Shown: positions 1 to 9,301, counted from the stretch's first letter. The stretch is DNA of 64,000 nucleotides from Bacillus sp. SA1-12 (GCF_000981385.1 NZ_LATZ01000002.1:124001-188000), one strand, 5' to 3'. A program made the numbers and translations. Notes: a model not told the origin generated them from the sequence alone.

Positions 1-650
1 TACATAATAAGGTAGACTATTTAAATAGCAAAAAATACAAAAAGCTTCATTATAAAGCATCAGGTACTGATTTAACCATTGAACTTCATGACACACATAC
101 TTGGGTTGGCGCAGGAAGTGAAAATGAACAGGGCAATTTTTTTATGGCAAACATGCCTACAGAGGAAGTCTTCACTGTTCCTTTACGAAACGGTGTAAAT
201 GGTGTAGTAAAAAGTACGAAGCCGCTTAGCTACAGCGGAAACCTTATTGATAATTTTTCACTTACCTTTGAAAATGGCCGTATCGTTGATGTAAAAGCAG
301 AAAAAGGTGAGGACGTGTTAAAGCAATTAGTTGAAACAGATGAAGGCTCTCACTATTTAGGTGAGATCGCATTAGTTGCACATGATTCACCTATTTCTCA
401 ATCTGGCGTATTGTTTTACAACACATTATTTGATGAAAATGCATCAAACCATTTAGCCATTGGTAATGGTTATGCTTTCTGTGTTGAAGGCGGAAAAAAA
501 ATGTCACGTGAAGAGCTTGAGAAAGTTGGCGTTAACTCTAGCATTACCCATGTCGACTTCATGATCGGCTCTGCAGATATGGATATCGATGGCATTTTAG
601 AAGATGGAACATCAGAAGCTATCTTCCGAAACGGAACTTGGGCTTTTTAA
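1..650 (+). CDS. ampS: Aminopeptidase, M29 family (AmpS/PepS-like), 3' part
   Basis: Only the C-terminal part is in the window; the frame is open from base 3 with no stop, so the start lies outside. M29 enzymes are cytoplasmic metallo-aminopeptidases that trim peptides from the N-terminus. The family metal-ligand motifs are present in order: a Glu in NMPTEEVFT, a Glu in LGEIALV, the His of NHLAIGNGY, and the His-x-Asp of THVDFMIGS. The C-terminus ends with the usual FRNGTWAF-type tail. An ampS gene near ykpA fits the B. subtilis arrangement. Codon 48 is an internal Met, not the start, because the upstream residues are also conserved family sequence. Confidence 0.88.
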   Translation, partial: HNKVDYLNSKKYKKLHYKASGTDLTIELHDTHTWVGAGSENEQGNFFMANMPTEEVFTVPLRNGVNGVVKSTKPLSYSGNLIDNFSLTFENGRIVDVKAEKGEDVLKQLVETDEGSHYLGEIALVAHDSPISQSGVLFYNTLFDENASNHLAIGNGYAFCVEGGKKMSREELEKVGVNSSITHVDFMIGSADMDIDGILEDGTSEAIFRNGTWAF

Positions 651-673
651 ACAAATGACCATCGAATGTAAAT

Positions 674-713
674 GGGGTCAGACAGATTTCCTATCGTCAG
701 GCCCCTCTTTCTT
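674..713 (+). terminator. Intrinsic terminator of the aminopeptidase gene
   Basis: The arms GGGGTCAGAC (674-683) and GTCAGGCCCC (696-705) pair with one A-A mismatch and one G-U, followed by a T-rich tail (706-713). Confidence 0.6.
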
Positions 714-739
714 ATTGCTATTGAAATGAGGGAAACACC

Positions 740-1666
740 ATGAAACCTGTAGAGGTCTATATATTATCCGGTTTTCTCGGAGCTGGAAAAACAACCTTAT
801 TACAAACTATACTTTTTCAAGAAAAGCAGCAAGAACGAAAAATTGCCGTCATCATGAATGAACTTGGTGAGGTTTCGATCGATTCTAACGCCGTACAAGA
901 AGAAATACCATTAAAAGAACTTCTAAATGGCTGTGTATGCTGTACAATTCAGGGACAGCTTGAAGTTCAGCTAGAGAATATGCTAAAGGATTATGAGCTT
1001 GATGCCATCTATATTGAAACAACAGGTGTTGCTCATCCAATTGAGGTTTTGGATGCTTGTATGTCTCCTCTATTTGCTGAAAAGCTGGCGGTAAAAGCTA
1101 TTATTACATTAATCGATGCAAAAAGATGGAAAGACCGTTCTAAACTTAGCATACAAATTCGGAAACTTTTAGCAGAACAGATTCAACATGCAGATATTGT
1201 TCTATTAAACAAAATTGATCAGCTATCAGAAAGTGAAAAGGCAAGGCTTATTTCTGAAATTCAAGCCTTAAATAAAACGGGGAAGCTGTTGATGACTGAA
1301 TTCGCCAAAGTCCCTCTATCACAGCTGAAACCGATTCAAAAATCCAGTAAAAAAGAACATGAAAAAACACATGTTCACGAAACATTACATATGCGTACAT
1401 ATGTCCATACCTTTTCACAGCCAATAGATATTGAAAAATTTGAACAGTTTTTAAAGGACATGCCTGATACAATCTATCGGATAAAAGGCTATCTTTCATT
1501 TACACATTCAAAGGACACTTATCTTTTTCAATATTCCTACGGGATGCCGCTATATCTGAAAGAAAGAATAAAAATGAAAAACACTCTTGTTTTTATTGGA
1601 GAACATTTGGATCACCATTGGATAAAAACAGAACTTGAGTCATTAGAAGAACATGCTTTATCCTAA
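740..1666 (+). CDS. CobW/P47K-family GTPase, probable metallochaperone
   Basis: 308 aa G3E-family P-loop GTPase. The Walker A GFLGAGKTTLL is at residues 12-22. The metal-binding CxCC motif (NGCVCCTI) is near residues 63-70, followed by ETTGVAHP (switch/Walker B region) and the NKID guanine-specificity motif near 152. A short His-containing stretch (HEKTHVHETLHMR, about 206-218) precedes the CobW C-terminal domain. Members of this group deliver zinc or other metals to client proteins in the cytoplasm; the metal and client cannot be read from sequence. The start follows GAGGG with good spacing. It is a single gene between two terminators. No Zur box was recognised upstream, so a zinc-starvation role is only a possibility. 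Confidence 0.85.
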   Translation: MKPVEVYILSGFLGAGKTTLLQTILFQEKQQERKIAVIMNELGEVSIDSNAVQEEIPLKELLNGCVCCTIQGQLEVQLENMLKDYELDAIYIETTGVAHPIEVLDACMSPLFAEKLAVKAIITLIDAKRWKDRSKLSIQIRKLLAEQIQHADIVLLNKIDQLSESEKARLISEIQALNKTGKLLMTEFAKVPLSQLKPIQKSSKKEHEKTHVHETLHMRTYVHTFSQPIDIEKFEQFLKDMPDTIYRIKGYLSFTHSKDTYLFQYSYGMPLYLKERIKMKNTLVFIGEHLDHHWIKTELESLEEHALS

Positions 1667-1671
1667 TAAAT

Positions 1672-1713
1672 CCCGCAGCCTCAAAAGGTTATTTAGGCTG
1701 CCGGGGGTTTATT
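1672..1713 (+). terminator. Intrinsic terminator after the CobW gene
   Basis: The arms CCCGCAGCCT and AGGCTGCCGGG (one bulge) at 1672-1681 and 1695-1705 are followed by GGTTTATTCTT. Confidence 0.65.
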
Positions 1714-1866
1714 CTTCCTTCTATTGATATTAATGATCTCATTAATACGTAAATTTGAACTTAAAATTGGTTTATAAATGGTGCTCTCAAAATGATAAGC
1801 CTTTGTTCCAATCAAGACATGGCTCTTAAGGGCATAATTAGAACTCTAGTTCTATGAATCTGATAC

Positions 1867-2475
1867 TTAATCATCATGAGCAGGTACTTTTATGACGAAA
1901 TCGATCCGCCGATTCAATTGATGATTTTCAGCATTGCCATCATTTGGGGCAATCGGCTTCTCCTCCCCTGCTCCTACAGCTGAAAAAGTAAGATGAGATA
2001 ATGTCGCAACGCCCTTAAAGTGATGTAATAAACGATTAGCTCGTTCTTCTGTAAGCTTCTGGTTGAATTGATCATCTGCACGATCATCCAAATGAGCTTC
2101 GATGATGATTATGGTATTACTAGGCAATGTGGCAAATACTTGATCCAATTCTCTTAAAGCAGCTGCTCCTTTCTCATAAAATACTGCTTGATCATAATTA
2201 AAAAGGACTTCATCTAACATTCGAAAAATGATCGAATTCTCTTGTTTTACTACTCTGGTCCCTGGTAAATTTATATTTAAATCAAGTTTTATACTAATCT
2301 GAGAACCGGATCCAGGCTCCACCTTTTGACCCTTCATAACTGGTTCACCATCTTTTAGTTTTTTCATCGTTTCATTTTCAGATGCTATAACAGATGCTGC
2401 TGCCTCTTCTTTGTTTCCGCAGCCTGAACTAACAAGAACAACAGCTAACAAACTAAACGCATACCATTTCATCAT
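1867..2475 (-). CDS. OmpA-like domain lipoprotein
   Basis: About 202 aa. The N-terminus is a lipoprotein signal peptide with lipobox VSSGC (the Cys is residue 19 from the start used). The last roughly 120 residues form an OmpA/MotB-type peptidoglycan-binding domain, with the motif LTEERANRLLHHF, then GAGEEKPIAPND and the terminal NRRIDFVI. Such proteins are anchored in the membrane and hold peptidoglycan. The 5' end reads TTG ATG ATG ATG after AGGAG; the third or fourth codon has the best spacing to the RBS, so the exact start is uncertain by a few residues. It appears monocistronic. No partner such as a flagellar motor subunit is nearby. Confidence 0.82.
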   Translation of the reverse strand: MMKWYAFSLLAVVLVSSGCGNKEEAAASVIASENETMKKLKDGEPVMKGQKVEPGSGSQISIKLDLNINLPGTRVVKQENSIIFRMLDEVLFNYDQAVFYEKGAAALRELDQVFATLPSNTIIIIEAHLDDRADDQFNQKLTEERANRLLHHFKGVATLSHLTFSAVGAGEEKPIAPNDGNAENHQLNRRIDFVIKVPAHDD

Positions 2476-2643
2476 CATCAACTCCTATAACACGCACTAC
2501 TTAATTCTTGCCGGCTCCTTATGTAGCATTTATTTCTATTGTATCACCAAAATGGAATAATTTGTTTATTTTTCCAATTATCCTAATTCCTTTTCGAAGA
2601 AAAATTTGGTGCTCTCTTAAATAGGAAAATGATGATTTACCCA

Positions 2644-2700
2644 TAAAAAAAAATGGCCCACCAGACAAATGTAAATGTCTGTGTAAGCCATCTCTTTTTT
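2644..2700 (-). terminator. Intrinsic terminator of ykpA
   Basis: On the minus strand ATGGC...CAGACA pairs with TGTCTG...GCCAT around a short loop, followed by a run of eight T (A-run at 2646-2653 on the plus strand). Confidence 0.75.
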
Positions 2701-2712
2701 AATTCTATTCTT

Positions 2713-4332
2713 TTACGCGTACAATTCCTTCACTTGCTTTTGAACATTATCATCCTCTAAAAACTCATCATAGGTCATTTGCTTATCGACAATACCGTTT
2801 GAGGTAATTTCGATAATCCGATTCGCTATTGTTTGCACAAATTGATGGTCATGTGAGGTAAATATCATCGCACCCTTATATGCAATTAAGCCATTATTAA
2901 GAGCTGTAATCGATTCAAGGTCTAAATGGTTTGTTGGTTCATCTAATAATAGAACGTTCGCCCCGCTTAACATCATTTTCGATAGCATACAGCGTACTTT
3001 TTCCCCTCCTGATAATACACTTGGCTTCTTCATGACTTCCTCACCTGAGAAAAGCATCCGTCCTAAGAAACCACGTAAAAAGCTTTCACTTTGGTCGTTC
3101 GGAGAAAATTGGCGCAGCCAGTCGACAAGATTTGGTTCATCTCCAGTGAAAAACTCACTGTTATCTTTAGGGAAATACGCCTGTGTTGTTGTAACACCCC
3201 ATTTAAATGTACCGCTATCAGGCTCAATCTCACCAGATAAAATTTTAAATAAAGTTGTTATTGCAATTTCATCACGGCCAACTAAGGCAATTTTATCTTC
3301 TCTATTCATAATGAAGCTGATGTTATCTAATACCTTAACACCATCAATTGTTTTAGATAGTCCTTCTACACGAAGAACATCATTTCCGATTTCACGATCC
3401 GGTGTAAAGTTCACGTATGGATAACGTCGTGAAGAAGGTTGAATATCATCTATTGTAATTTTATCCAATAGTTTTTTACGAGAAGTCGCTTGCTTTGATT
3501 TAGAAGCATTTGCACTAAATCTTGCTATAAAGTTTTGAAGCTCTTTAATTTTCTCTTCTTTTTTCTTGTTTGCTTCCTGCGTCAATTTAAGAGCTAATTG
3601 ACTTGACTCATACCAGAAATCATAGTTTCCGACATAAATTTTAATTTTTGAAAAGTCTAAATCAGCAATATGTGTACAAACCTTATTTAAAAAGTGACGG
3701 TCATGTGAAACAACAATAACTGTATTTTCAAAGTTTATTAAAAATTCCTCAAGCCATGCAATTGCATGAATATCAAGATGGTTTGTAGGCTCGTCTAAAA
3801 GAAGAACGTCAGGTTGTCCAAAAAGAGCTTGTGCTAAAAGAACCTTTACCTTCTCTCCGCCGGTTAGATCAGCCATTTTTTTCGTATGAAGTTCTTCCGT
3901 AATTCCAAGGCCTTTTAACAAAATAGCTGCTTCACTTTCCGCTTCCCAACCATTTAATTCAGCGAATTCTCCTTCTAATTCTGCAGCCTTCATGCCATCT
4001 TCATCAGTAAAATCAGCCTTCATATAGATTGCATCTTTTTCCTGCATGACCTCATATAGGCGTTTATGTCCCATAATAACAACCTTAAGAACTTCATGCT
4101 CTTCATATTCAAAGTGATTTTGTTTTAACACCGCTAAACGTTCGCCAGGCGCCATGCTGACGTCACCTGTTTGCGGTTCAATTTCGCCGGATAGTATTTT
4201 TAAAAACGTAGACTTCCCAGCCCCATTAGCACCAATTAACCCGTAGCAATTGCCCGGAGTGAATTTAATATTAACATCTTCAAAAAGCTTGCGATCACCA
4301 TACCGTAAGCTGACATTTGTAACTTGAATCAT
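2713..4332 (-). CDS. ykpA: ABC-F family ATPase YkpA
   Basis: 539 aa, two fused ABC nucleotide-binding domains and no membrane segment, which is typical of ribosome-associated ABC-F proteins. NBD1 has Walker A GANGAGKSTF, signature LTGGEK and Walker B LLLDEPTNHLD. NBD2 has signature LSGGEK and a second LLLDEPTNHLD, but its P-loop reads GRDEIAITTL, without the canonical Gly-Lys-Ser/Thr. A linker rich in Lys and Glu separates the domains. The start used is the ATG six bases after GGAGG; an upstream in-frame ATG would add seven residues with no RBS. The position near fruRKA-sipT matches B. subtilis ykpA. A role in translation under stress or antibiotic protection is possible but unproven. Confidence 0.92.
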   Translation of the reverse strand: MIQVTNVSLRYGDRKLFEDVNIKFTPGNCYGLIGANGAGKSTFLKILSGEIEPQTGDVSMAPGERLAVLKQNHFEYEEHEVLKVVIMGHKRLYEVMQEKDAIYMKADFTDEDGMKAAELEGEFAELNGWEAESEAAILLKGLGITEELHTKKMADLTGGEKVKVLLAQALFGQPDVLLLDEPTNHLDIHAIAWLEEFLINFENTVIVVSHDRHFLNKVCTHIADLDFSKIKIYVGNYDFWYESSQLALKLTQEANKKKEEKIKELQNFIARFSANASKSKQATSRKKLLDKITIDDIQPSSRRYPYVNFTPDREIGNDVLRVEGLSKTIDGVKVLDNISFIMNREDKIALVGRDEIAITTLFKILSGEIEPDSGTFKWGVTTTQAYFPKDNSEFFTGDEPNLVDWLRQFSPNDQSESFLRGFLGRMLFSGEEVMKKPSVLSGGEKVRCMLSKMMLSGANVLLLDEPTNHLDLESITALNNGLIAYKGAMIFTSHDHQFVQTIANRIIEITSNGIVDKQMTYDEFLEDDNVQKQVKELYA

Positions 4333-5190
4333 GAAATATCCTCCAATAAACACAAGGGTTTTTAACCCTATTTACTTTTCACTGATAATATCTAATACAT
4401 ACGATTCACGTATTTTAAGATATGCATAATTATAAAGGAATTTATTAGTAAGGGCAATCTATTGAGAAAAAGACTTTAAAAATTTACATATTCCACTAGG
4501 ATGAATATTGTGAACAATCAACAAAAAGCTTAATTATTGTTTAAAACAAAAAAGGTAATTTCCAAACAACAGATGTTTTAAAAATAAAAATAAATATTCA
4601 CTGGTAATTGAATTCCTTATACAACTTTTTTATGTTTATTTGGACAACTCCCAAATGATCAATGGAAGCAGTGGAACTATATCCAGAGCAGAAGAAATTG
4701 TATGTGGCTTATATGAAAAGACAAAAGGTGAAGTGTTTGTTTAAATTCATTCTACTATCACTTCCATCTATCTCTATAATGTAAAATATTTATAAGAGAA
4801 GGAATAATCGTCATATAATTGATTGTTTCCGTAGATAGTAATAATTGCCACTTTTTGAACTAAAGAAAGTTCCAATGAATTTCTAAATCACCATCTTATA
4901 AGGATTGTCTTTATCTAGTTTAGAACTACTATTCCTATTTTCATTTCATTTTAGTTTAGAAGTTGTTGAATTATCTTTTATACAATCTCTTATGTATTGA
5001 AAAACTCATCTCTCCTACTTCCAGAAAAAGAGCGATCCCGTAGAAATTCCTTCATTATTATCGATTCATTTGCTTTTCTAAAAATGATCTGTTATTCTTA
5101 ATAAGAATTATTTTTGTTCGGTCTGTGAGGAAAGATAAGTATTTAAACTTTTCGCCTTTGATATCTAATTGAGCAAGGATAGTATTAAAC
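4333..5190. other. Long AT-rich intergenic region
   Basis: About 860 bases without a convincing gene. Around 4646-4744 one plus-strand frame is open for about 30 codons (contains SSGTISRAEEIV) and could be a gene remnant, but no family was recognised. The last 100-150 bases are probably the promoter and leader of the cold-shock gene that follows. Confidence 0.4.
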
Positions 5191-5214
5191 AGTGGATTAT
5201 TCCACTCAGGAGGT
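5191..5214 (+). promoter_or_regulatory. Leader hairpin abutting the csp ribosome binding site
   Basis: AGTGGA (5191-5196) and TCCACT (5201-5206) form a perfect 6-bp stem with loop TTAT. It is immediately followed by the strong RBS CAGGAGGT (5207-5214), seven bases before the ATG. Cold-shock genes usually have structured leaders that control translation at low temperature, so this hairpin may set RBS exposure. Confidence 0.45.
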
Positions 5215-5220
5215 ACAAAC

Positions 5221-5421
5221 ATGCAACAAGGTACAGTAAAATGGTTTAACGCAGAAAAAGGATTCGGATTCATCGAAGTTGAAGGTGGAAGCGATGTATT
5301 CGTTCATTTCTCAGCTATCCAAGGCGAAGGATTTAAATCTTTAGACGAAGGTCAAAAAGTGACTTTTGATGTTGAACAAGGTCAACGCGGACCACAAGCA
5401 GTTAACGTAAACAAAGGTTAA
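5221..5421 (+). CDS. Cold-shock protein (Csp family)
   Basis: 66 aa, a single cold-shock domain (OB fold) that binds single-stranded RNA and DNA and acts as an RNA chaperone. RNP1 KGFGFIEV and RNP2 VFVHFSAI are intact, and VKWFN near the N-terminus is the usual aromatic RNA-binding surface. The length matches CspB/CspC/CspD. It has a strong AGGAGG and its own terminator, so it is monocistronic. A second family member is at 54913-55116; the two are clearly paralogous but differ at many positions. Confidence 0.95.
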   Translation: MQQGTVKWFNAEKGFGFIEVEGGSDVFVHFSAIQGEGFKSLDEGQKVTFDVEQGQRGPQAVNVNKG

Positions 5422-5430
5422 TGACGAATG

Positions 5431-5454
5431 GACTCTTTATTAGAGTCTTTTTTT
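5431..5454 (+). terminator. Intrinsic terminator of csp
   Basis: GACTCT (5431-5436) pairs with AGAGTC (5442-5447) around TTATT, followed by seven T. Confidence 0.8.
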
Positions 5455-5484
5455 ATTGAGTTTAAAAAAGATTAAAACAACACA

Positions 5485-5512
5485 AAAATCCCCATTCAAA
5501 AAATGAATGGGG
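5485..5512 (-). terminator. Hairpin with minus-strand U-tract
   Basis: CCCCATTC (5490-5497) and GAATGGGG (5505-5512) make an 8-bp stem. On the minus strand it is followed by ATTTTTG. It could stop transcripts coming from the right (6103 gene) before they run antisense into csp. Confidence 0.5.
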
Positions 5513-5851
5513 ACGTAACATGAAATAAGGTAATAAAATGGTTACATAAAGCATACCACATTATTTATAAAACACCTAATTAAATGAAAAATTAATGATA
5601 AGTTTAATTTCTTTTTTGATTAAAATTTGATTGTTCGTTTCCTTTCTCAATCCCTCCTTATAACAAGAATTTATTATTCTCACACCTTACCCTTTATAAT
5701 TCCATGTTTATCTCACGCAAATTAAATATTTAATGAATATGCTACATTAAGTCGCTTGAAAACCATTGTAAAGCTGTATGGCTAGTATAATTATTACTGG
5801 CCTTTTTATTGATTTCATTTATCTATAAGTTTTCAAAAGGGGGTATGGTAA
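5513..5851. other. AT-rich intergenic region
   Basis: No gene, repeat or conserved site was recognised. It presumably carries the promoter of the small gene starting at 5852. Confidence 0.4.
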
Positions 5852-6007
5852 TTGAAGCAATTTGTCTTTTCTATTGACTCTGAAGAAATTATTGTTCATT
5901 CAAATAGTCTTTGGGATGCAGTTGAACATTTAAAGGAGAAAATGAAAGTTAATGAAATCGAACGAGATCAATGGAAAAAAATAAAATTTATAGGTATTAA
6001 ATATTAG
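5852..6007 (+). CDS. Small hypothetical protein, 51 aa
   Basis: A TTG start preceded by AAAAGGGGG at about nine bases opens a 51-codon frame, and a good terminator follows. The product is charged, has no membrane segment, and begins LKQFVFSIDSEEIIVHSN. The family is not recognised. RBS, terminator and amino-acid composition support a real gene; the unusual TTG start is the main doubt. Confidence 0.5.
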   Translation: MKQFVFSIDSEEIIVHSNSLWDAVEHLKEKMKVNEIERDQWKKIKFIGIKY

Positions 6008-6041
6008 ATCCCTCAACTTCCTATCCATACCGAGCTTTAGA

Positions 6042-6097
6042 GGCACATAGATGAAAAAACTAAGACCACTTTAAACTTAACTATCTATGTGTCTTTT
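6042..6097 (+). terminator. Terminator after the 51-aa gene
   Basis: GGCACATAGAT (6043-6053 region) pairs with ATCTATGTGTC (6083-6093) around a long loop, then TTTTTC. Confidence 0.55.
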
Positions 6098-6102
6098 TCG
6101 TT

Positions 6103-6297
6103 TTAACGTTGTTTATGCTTATTTTCTTCAGCAATAAACCAAGATAAGGTTGTTACATAAAGAATGACAAAAACAGCAGATACTTCATGATTTCCATCAT
6201 TAATTACCACCCATACCAATGCACCAAAAAAACAGGTATACAGAATCATAGTGATATTGAATAATATTGATAAAAGTAAATTGAAAAGTTTTATCAT
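6103..6297 (-). CDS. Small membrane protein, two TM segments
   Basis: 64 aa from the ATG ten bases downstream of AAAGGGGA; the upstream TTG abuts the RBS and is less likely. Two hydrophobic segments (about residues 5-32 and 38-55) end in a basic, polar tail (EENKHKQR). No family recognised and no obvious partner. The gene is convergent with the 51-aa gene on the plus strand. Confidence 0.5.
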   Translation of the reverse strand: MIKLFNLLLSILFNITMILYTCFFGALVWVVINDGNHEVSAVFVILYVTTLSWFIAEENKHKQR

Positions 6298-6634
6298 ATT
6301 AGTCAATCCCCTTTAATCAATTACTCCCGCTTTGTTCTGTTTCCTTCTTAAATATAAATTGAAAATGTATAAAAATATTCGATCGCTTTTTATCGATACA
6401 AACACAAACAACCTTAATGAAATATATTAGATGTTGTTTAAAACATTGTATGTAACAACAGATAGTCCCGATTAATTTTTGTATGTAGGACAATCAATTA
6501 TTGCCCATAAAAAAATCACTTTCCCATGGCATATCTTGCTGCGATATCCTAGAAAAGCGATCTTATGCTATTTATTGATAAAGTATTTCCTGGCATTCTT
6601 AGAGGTTTACTATATGGCATGCCTCTATAGTTAT
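6298..6634. other. Intergenic region without recognised genes
   Basis: It lies upstream of the small membrane gene and downstream of the CPBP protease. A weak hairpin (TAGAGG.../CCTCTA, about 6600-6630) could end the CPBP transcript. Nothing else was seen. Confidence 0.35.
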
Positions 6635-7519
6635 CTAGTTCCCCTTCCGATGCTTTCTCATCACTATGTATAAAAAAATCAATCCAGTCGTAACAGTCGT
6701 CAGCGCTGATAACATCGCGTTAACGTTTGTTACAACAAATAAAGATGGAATATTACCAACTACTGTATCCTCCATGGTTAGAAAAATACATAAAAACATG
6801 TTATTTGCGGCATGGGCACCAATGGAAAACTCAGAACTATTTGTTTTTATGGAAATATAAGTCCAAATGAATCCCATTGCTAAATAATCAATTGCAACCC
6901 AAATTGCCCCGTGCTCCATTTCAGGATTTGAAAAGTGCAAGCTTCCAAAGATACCTCCAATGATGATCATTAAAATAATGGGGTTCTTTGTTAATTTTCC
7001 TGCCCATTGCAACAAAAACCCTCTAAAAAATAATTCCTCTGAGGTTGTTTGAATAGGAACTAACAGGATCGAAGCAACTACCAACCAGGCAAATCTAGAA
7101 CCATCAAAATCATTTAACATATAATCATTTGGAAAAATGGCGTAGTCTAATAGAGCGAACAGCGCAAATAACGAGAAAGCAATCAAAAATCCATATAATA
7201 TCTTTGACCAATTCACCATATTATATGGCGTGATAAAGGAAATCAGTTTTCTCTTTAAAATCGTGCGTGCTGCAAGCCACATTCCGAAAACAGCAGAGAT
7301 ATTGACGATATGATATAGATAAAAATCCACTAACGGATCTGTAATCATCATATCTTCTAGATCAACAATACTCGGGTTTATAAACGCTGTTAGTAATACA
7401 GCAATTATGTATGCGATCGTTCCGATAACAAACATAAATGCTAAAATAACCAAGAGTGACCAAAAATAACGCCAATGGCTGTTTTTTCCCTCTGACATTC
7501 TAATAAAATGTTGTCCCAT
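6635..7519 (-). CDS. CPBP family intramembrane metalloprotease
   Basis: 294 aa polytopic membrane protein with about eight hydrophobic segments. The three CPBP (Abi, Rce1-like) motifs are present in order: SEELFFRGFL (EExxxR), GSLHFSNPE (FxxxH region) and the late HAANNMF (HxxxN). These residues form the intramembrane zinc site. Bacterial members process or protect against peptides such as bacteriocins, but the substrate here is unknown. GAGGAGTGG lies just upstream of the ATG. It is a single gene, with no peptide or bacteriocin gene seen next to it. Confidence 0.85.
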   Translation of the reverse strand: MGQHFIRMSEGKNSHWRYFWSLLVILAFMFVIGTIAYIIAVLLTAFINPSIVDLEDMMITDPLVDFYLYHIVNISAVFGMWLAARTILKRKLISFITPYNMVNWSKILYGFLIAFSLFALFALLDYAIFPNDYMLNDFDGSRFAWLVVASILLVPIQTTSEELFFRGFLLQWAGKLTKNPIILMIIIGGIFGSLHFSNPEMEHGAIWVAIDYLAMGFIWTYISIKTNSSEFSIGAHAANNMFLCIFLTMEDTVVGNIPSLFVVTNVNAMLSALTTVTTGLIFLYIVMRKHRKGN

Positions 7520-7580
7520 CTTACCACTCCTCTATGTTTCTACCATAATTGAAATAAAAGATACCCTGCAACACCCCAGA

Positions 7581-8066
7581 TTATTTGGCTGAAACTTTAT
7601 TAATTTTATGTAAAAAAAATTCCTTCATGATCCATTTTTCATAACCGCTATACACTAAAGAGCTTGTTCCAATCACACCGATTGTATCTAAAATAGCGTG
7701 AGGATTTAGCAATGAAACAGACATCGCAAACATCATTTGCCTTTTAGCTGATAAGGATGTGTGATTGCCCTGTTGATTTGAGTGACTGCCAGTCTTTCAA
7801 ATGTACCAGCCCATAAAAATTAAAAATACAATGCCAATCAAAAAAATAATTGTTTTTAGCCACTCAAAAGAAAAAACAATAACTGATACTCCCATTACAG
7901 CAAGAAGGATTAAGAAAGTGTCACATAGCGCAGCAGTTAAAATTGCCGGAAGTGCACGAAAATATGTAGGCTGTGTGGCTCCTTGGTTAAACACAAATAC
8001 ATTTTGAGCACCCAATGGAAAAATGAGTCCAAAAGCAAGTAATATCCCATGTAAAATTGCGTACAT
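7581..8066 (-). pseudogene. LysE-family amino-acid exporter, inactivated
   Basis: The first 89 codons encode a typical LysE/ArgO N-terminus (FPLGAQNVFVFNQG, three membrane segments). The frame then hits TGA after MGWYI, where family members usually have Trp (TGG). The same frame continues beyond the stop with unmistakable LysE sequence: MSVSLLNPHAILDTIGV, then SSLVYSGYEKW. The last membrane segments expected after this (roughly 50-60 residues) are absent and the frame ends at 7581. One nonsense change plus a 3' loss make a functional exporter unlikely. Confidence 0.82.
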
Positions 8067-8339
8067 TATCTACTTATCCCTTCATTTACTTGTCTTTTTC
8101 TATTAATCTTATTACCTTCATATCACACTTAGTATTTTTAACAAAAATTAACAACTAAATCAATGAAAAGACACAAATTTTCATAAAAGAAAAGATGATT
8201 TTGTGTTTTAAGTATTCGAAAACGATTTCTCATATGTTCCTAGTTAGGAATGACATATTACATTTATTGACCCCTATTTAAACAAGAGCAAATAATTTAC
8301 AGCTTAAAGCTGATGAACAGATGGATGAAACAAGCAAAT

Positions 8340-8369
8340 AAAAGAGCTGAAACCAATTTTCAGCCCTTT
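8340..8369 (-). terminator. Terminator of the APH-like kinase gene
   Basis: On the minus strand AAAGGGCTGAAA pairs with TTTCAGCTCTTT around a 4-base loop, followed by TATTTG. Confidence 0.6.
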
Positions 8370-8374
8370 CTTTC

Positions 8375-9301
8375 TTAAACTTCATATAATTTATTATACA
8401 AATTCTTAAAGATTGTGATAACTTCAAAAGTCTTTTCATTTGGTACACCAAAGTCTTCAATATCCCAATATAAGCTTAAAATTGAATGACAATAACCCCA
8501 TAATAAAATTCTCTCTTTATTTAAATGTAAATAATCTACTAAAATATTTATCCTTCTTTCAATCAGTTTTTCTACTTGGTCATCAGGTAATTTATTCAAC
8601 AAAAATTGAATGACATCATATTCTCTTTCACCTATTAATCCCTTTGGATCAATGACAATCCAGTCTTTTTGATTTATTGATAAAACATTGTAGTGATGGA
8701 AATCACCGTGTAGAAGGTATAAACCTTTCATTGTACTGATCAGCCTTGAAAAGATCTCTTCTGCCTCTATCAGCATTGTTTTCGTAAGAGGGCCAACTCC
8801 ATCTTTATGAGTAAGCCGTATTTTCTGAAAGTCCTTTTCCCGTTCGAAAATTGTCTGAATGCTTGTGTTATTCGGGGGGGATTTCCATAATCTTTTCATA
8901 ACCTGTGCCATGATCAATGTGGCCTCATCATCATTTTTAATAGATGCCAGCTTTTCACCTGGCGATACATGCTCTAAGATCATAATGCCATTTTCAGATT
9001 CTTCATCAAGAAGGCGGATAATTCCTTGTCCGTTGAAATGTTTAAGGGCCTCGACTTCTTTTTGAAACCCCTCATCACCTGGTACCACTAATTTAACTAC
9101 AACTTTACTTCCATCTGCTCTAACTGCAGGTGCTACAAAATTATAAGATAGCTCATAGGGCGGCTGGATCTTAAGCTCCCATTTTTCTTCACAATGTTTG
9201 ATTAGCTGTTCAAAATGATTTAACCACCTCTGTCCATTCTCTTTATGGACCGATTTTATCGTTTTAACAAACTCATCTGGCAAATACGTCATCCTTTTCA
9301 C
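8375..9301 (-). CDS. Aminoglycoside phosphotransferase-fold kinase (APH(6)/StrB-like)
   Basis: 308 aa small-molecule kinase of the aminoglycoside/hydroxyurea resistance kinase group. The ATP-binding Lys lies in KVVVKLVVPG (about residues 65-74). The catalytic loop is HGDFHHYNVL and the metal-binding segment IDPKGLIGE. Start options are the GTG at 9301 or an ATG at 9292, both with weak AGG-type RBS. Family members phosphorylate streptomycin-like drugs, but chromosomal homologues in environmental bacilli often have unknown substrates. It is monocistronic with its own terminator, and nothing nearby points to mobility. Confidence 0.78.
   Translation of the reverse strand: MKRMTYLPDEFVKTIKSVHKENGQRWLNHFEQLIKHCEEKWELKIQPPYELSYNFVAPAVRADGSKVVVKLVVPGDEGFQKEVEALKHFNGQGIIRLLDEESENGIMILEHVSPGEKLASIKNDDEATLIMAQVMKRLWKSPPNNTSIQTIFEREKDFQKIRLTHKDGVGPLTKTMLIEAEEIFSRLISTMKGLYLLHGDFHHYNVLSINQKDWIVIDPKGLIGEREYDVIQFLLNKLPDDQVEKLIERRINILVDYLHLNKERILLWGYCHSILSLYWDIEDFGVPNEKTFEVITIFKNLYNKLYEV

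Noticed and set aside
4646..4744. Short plus-strand frame containing SSGTISRAEEIV
   Set aside because: About 30 codons, no RBS and no recognised family. A gene remnant is possible but not supported.
8375..9301. Acquired antibiotic resistance gene
   Set aside because: The kinase belongs to a resistance-related family, but base composition and context look chromosomal and no mobile element is near. A resistance phenotype cannot be claimed.
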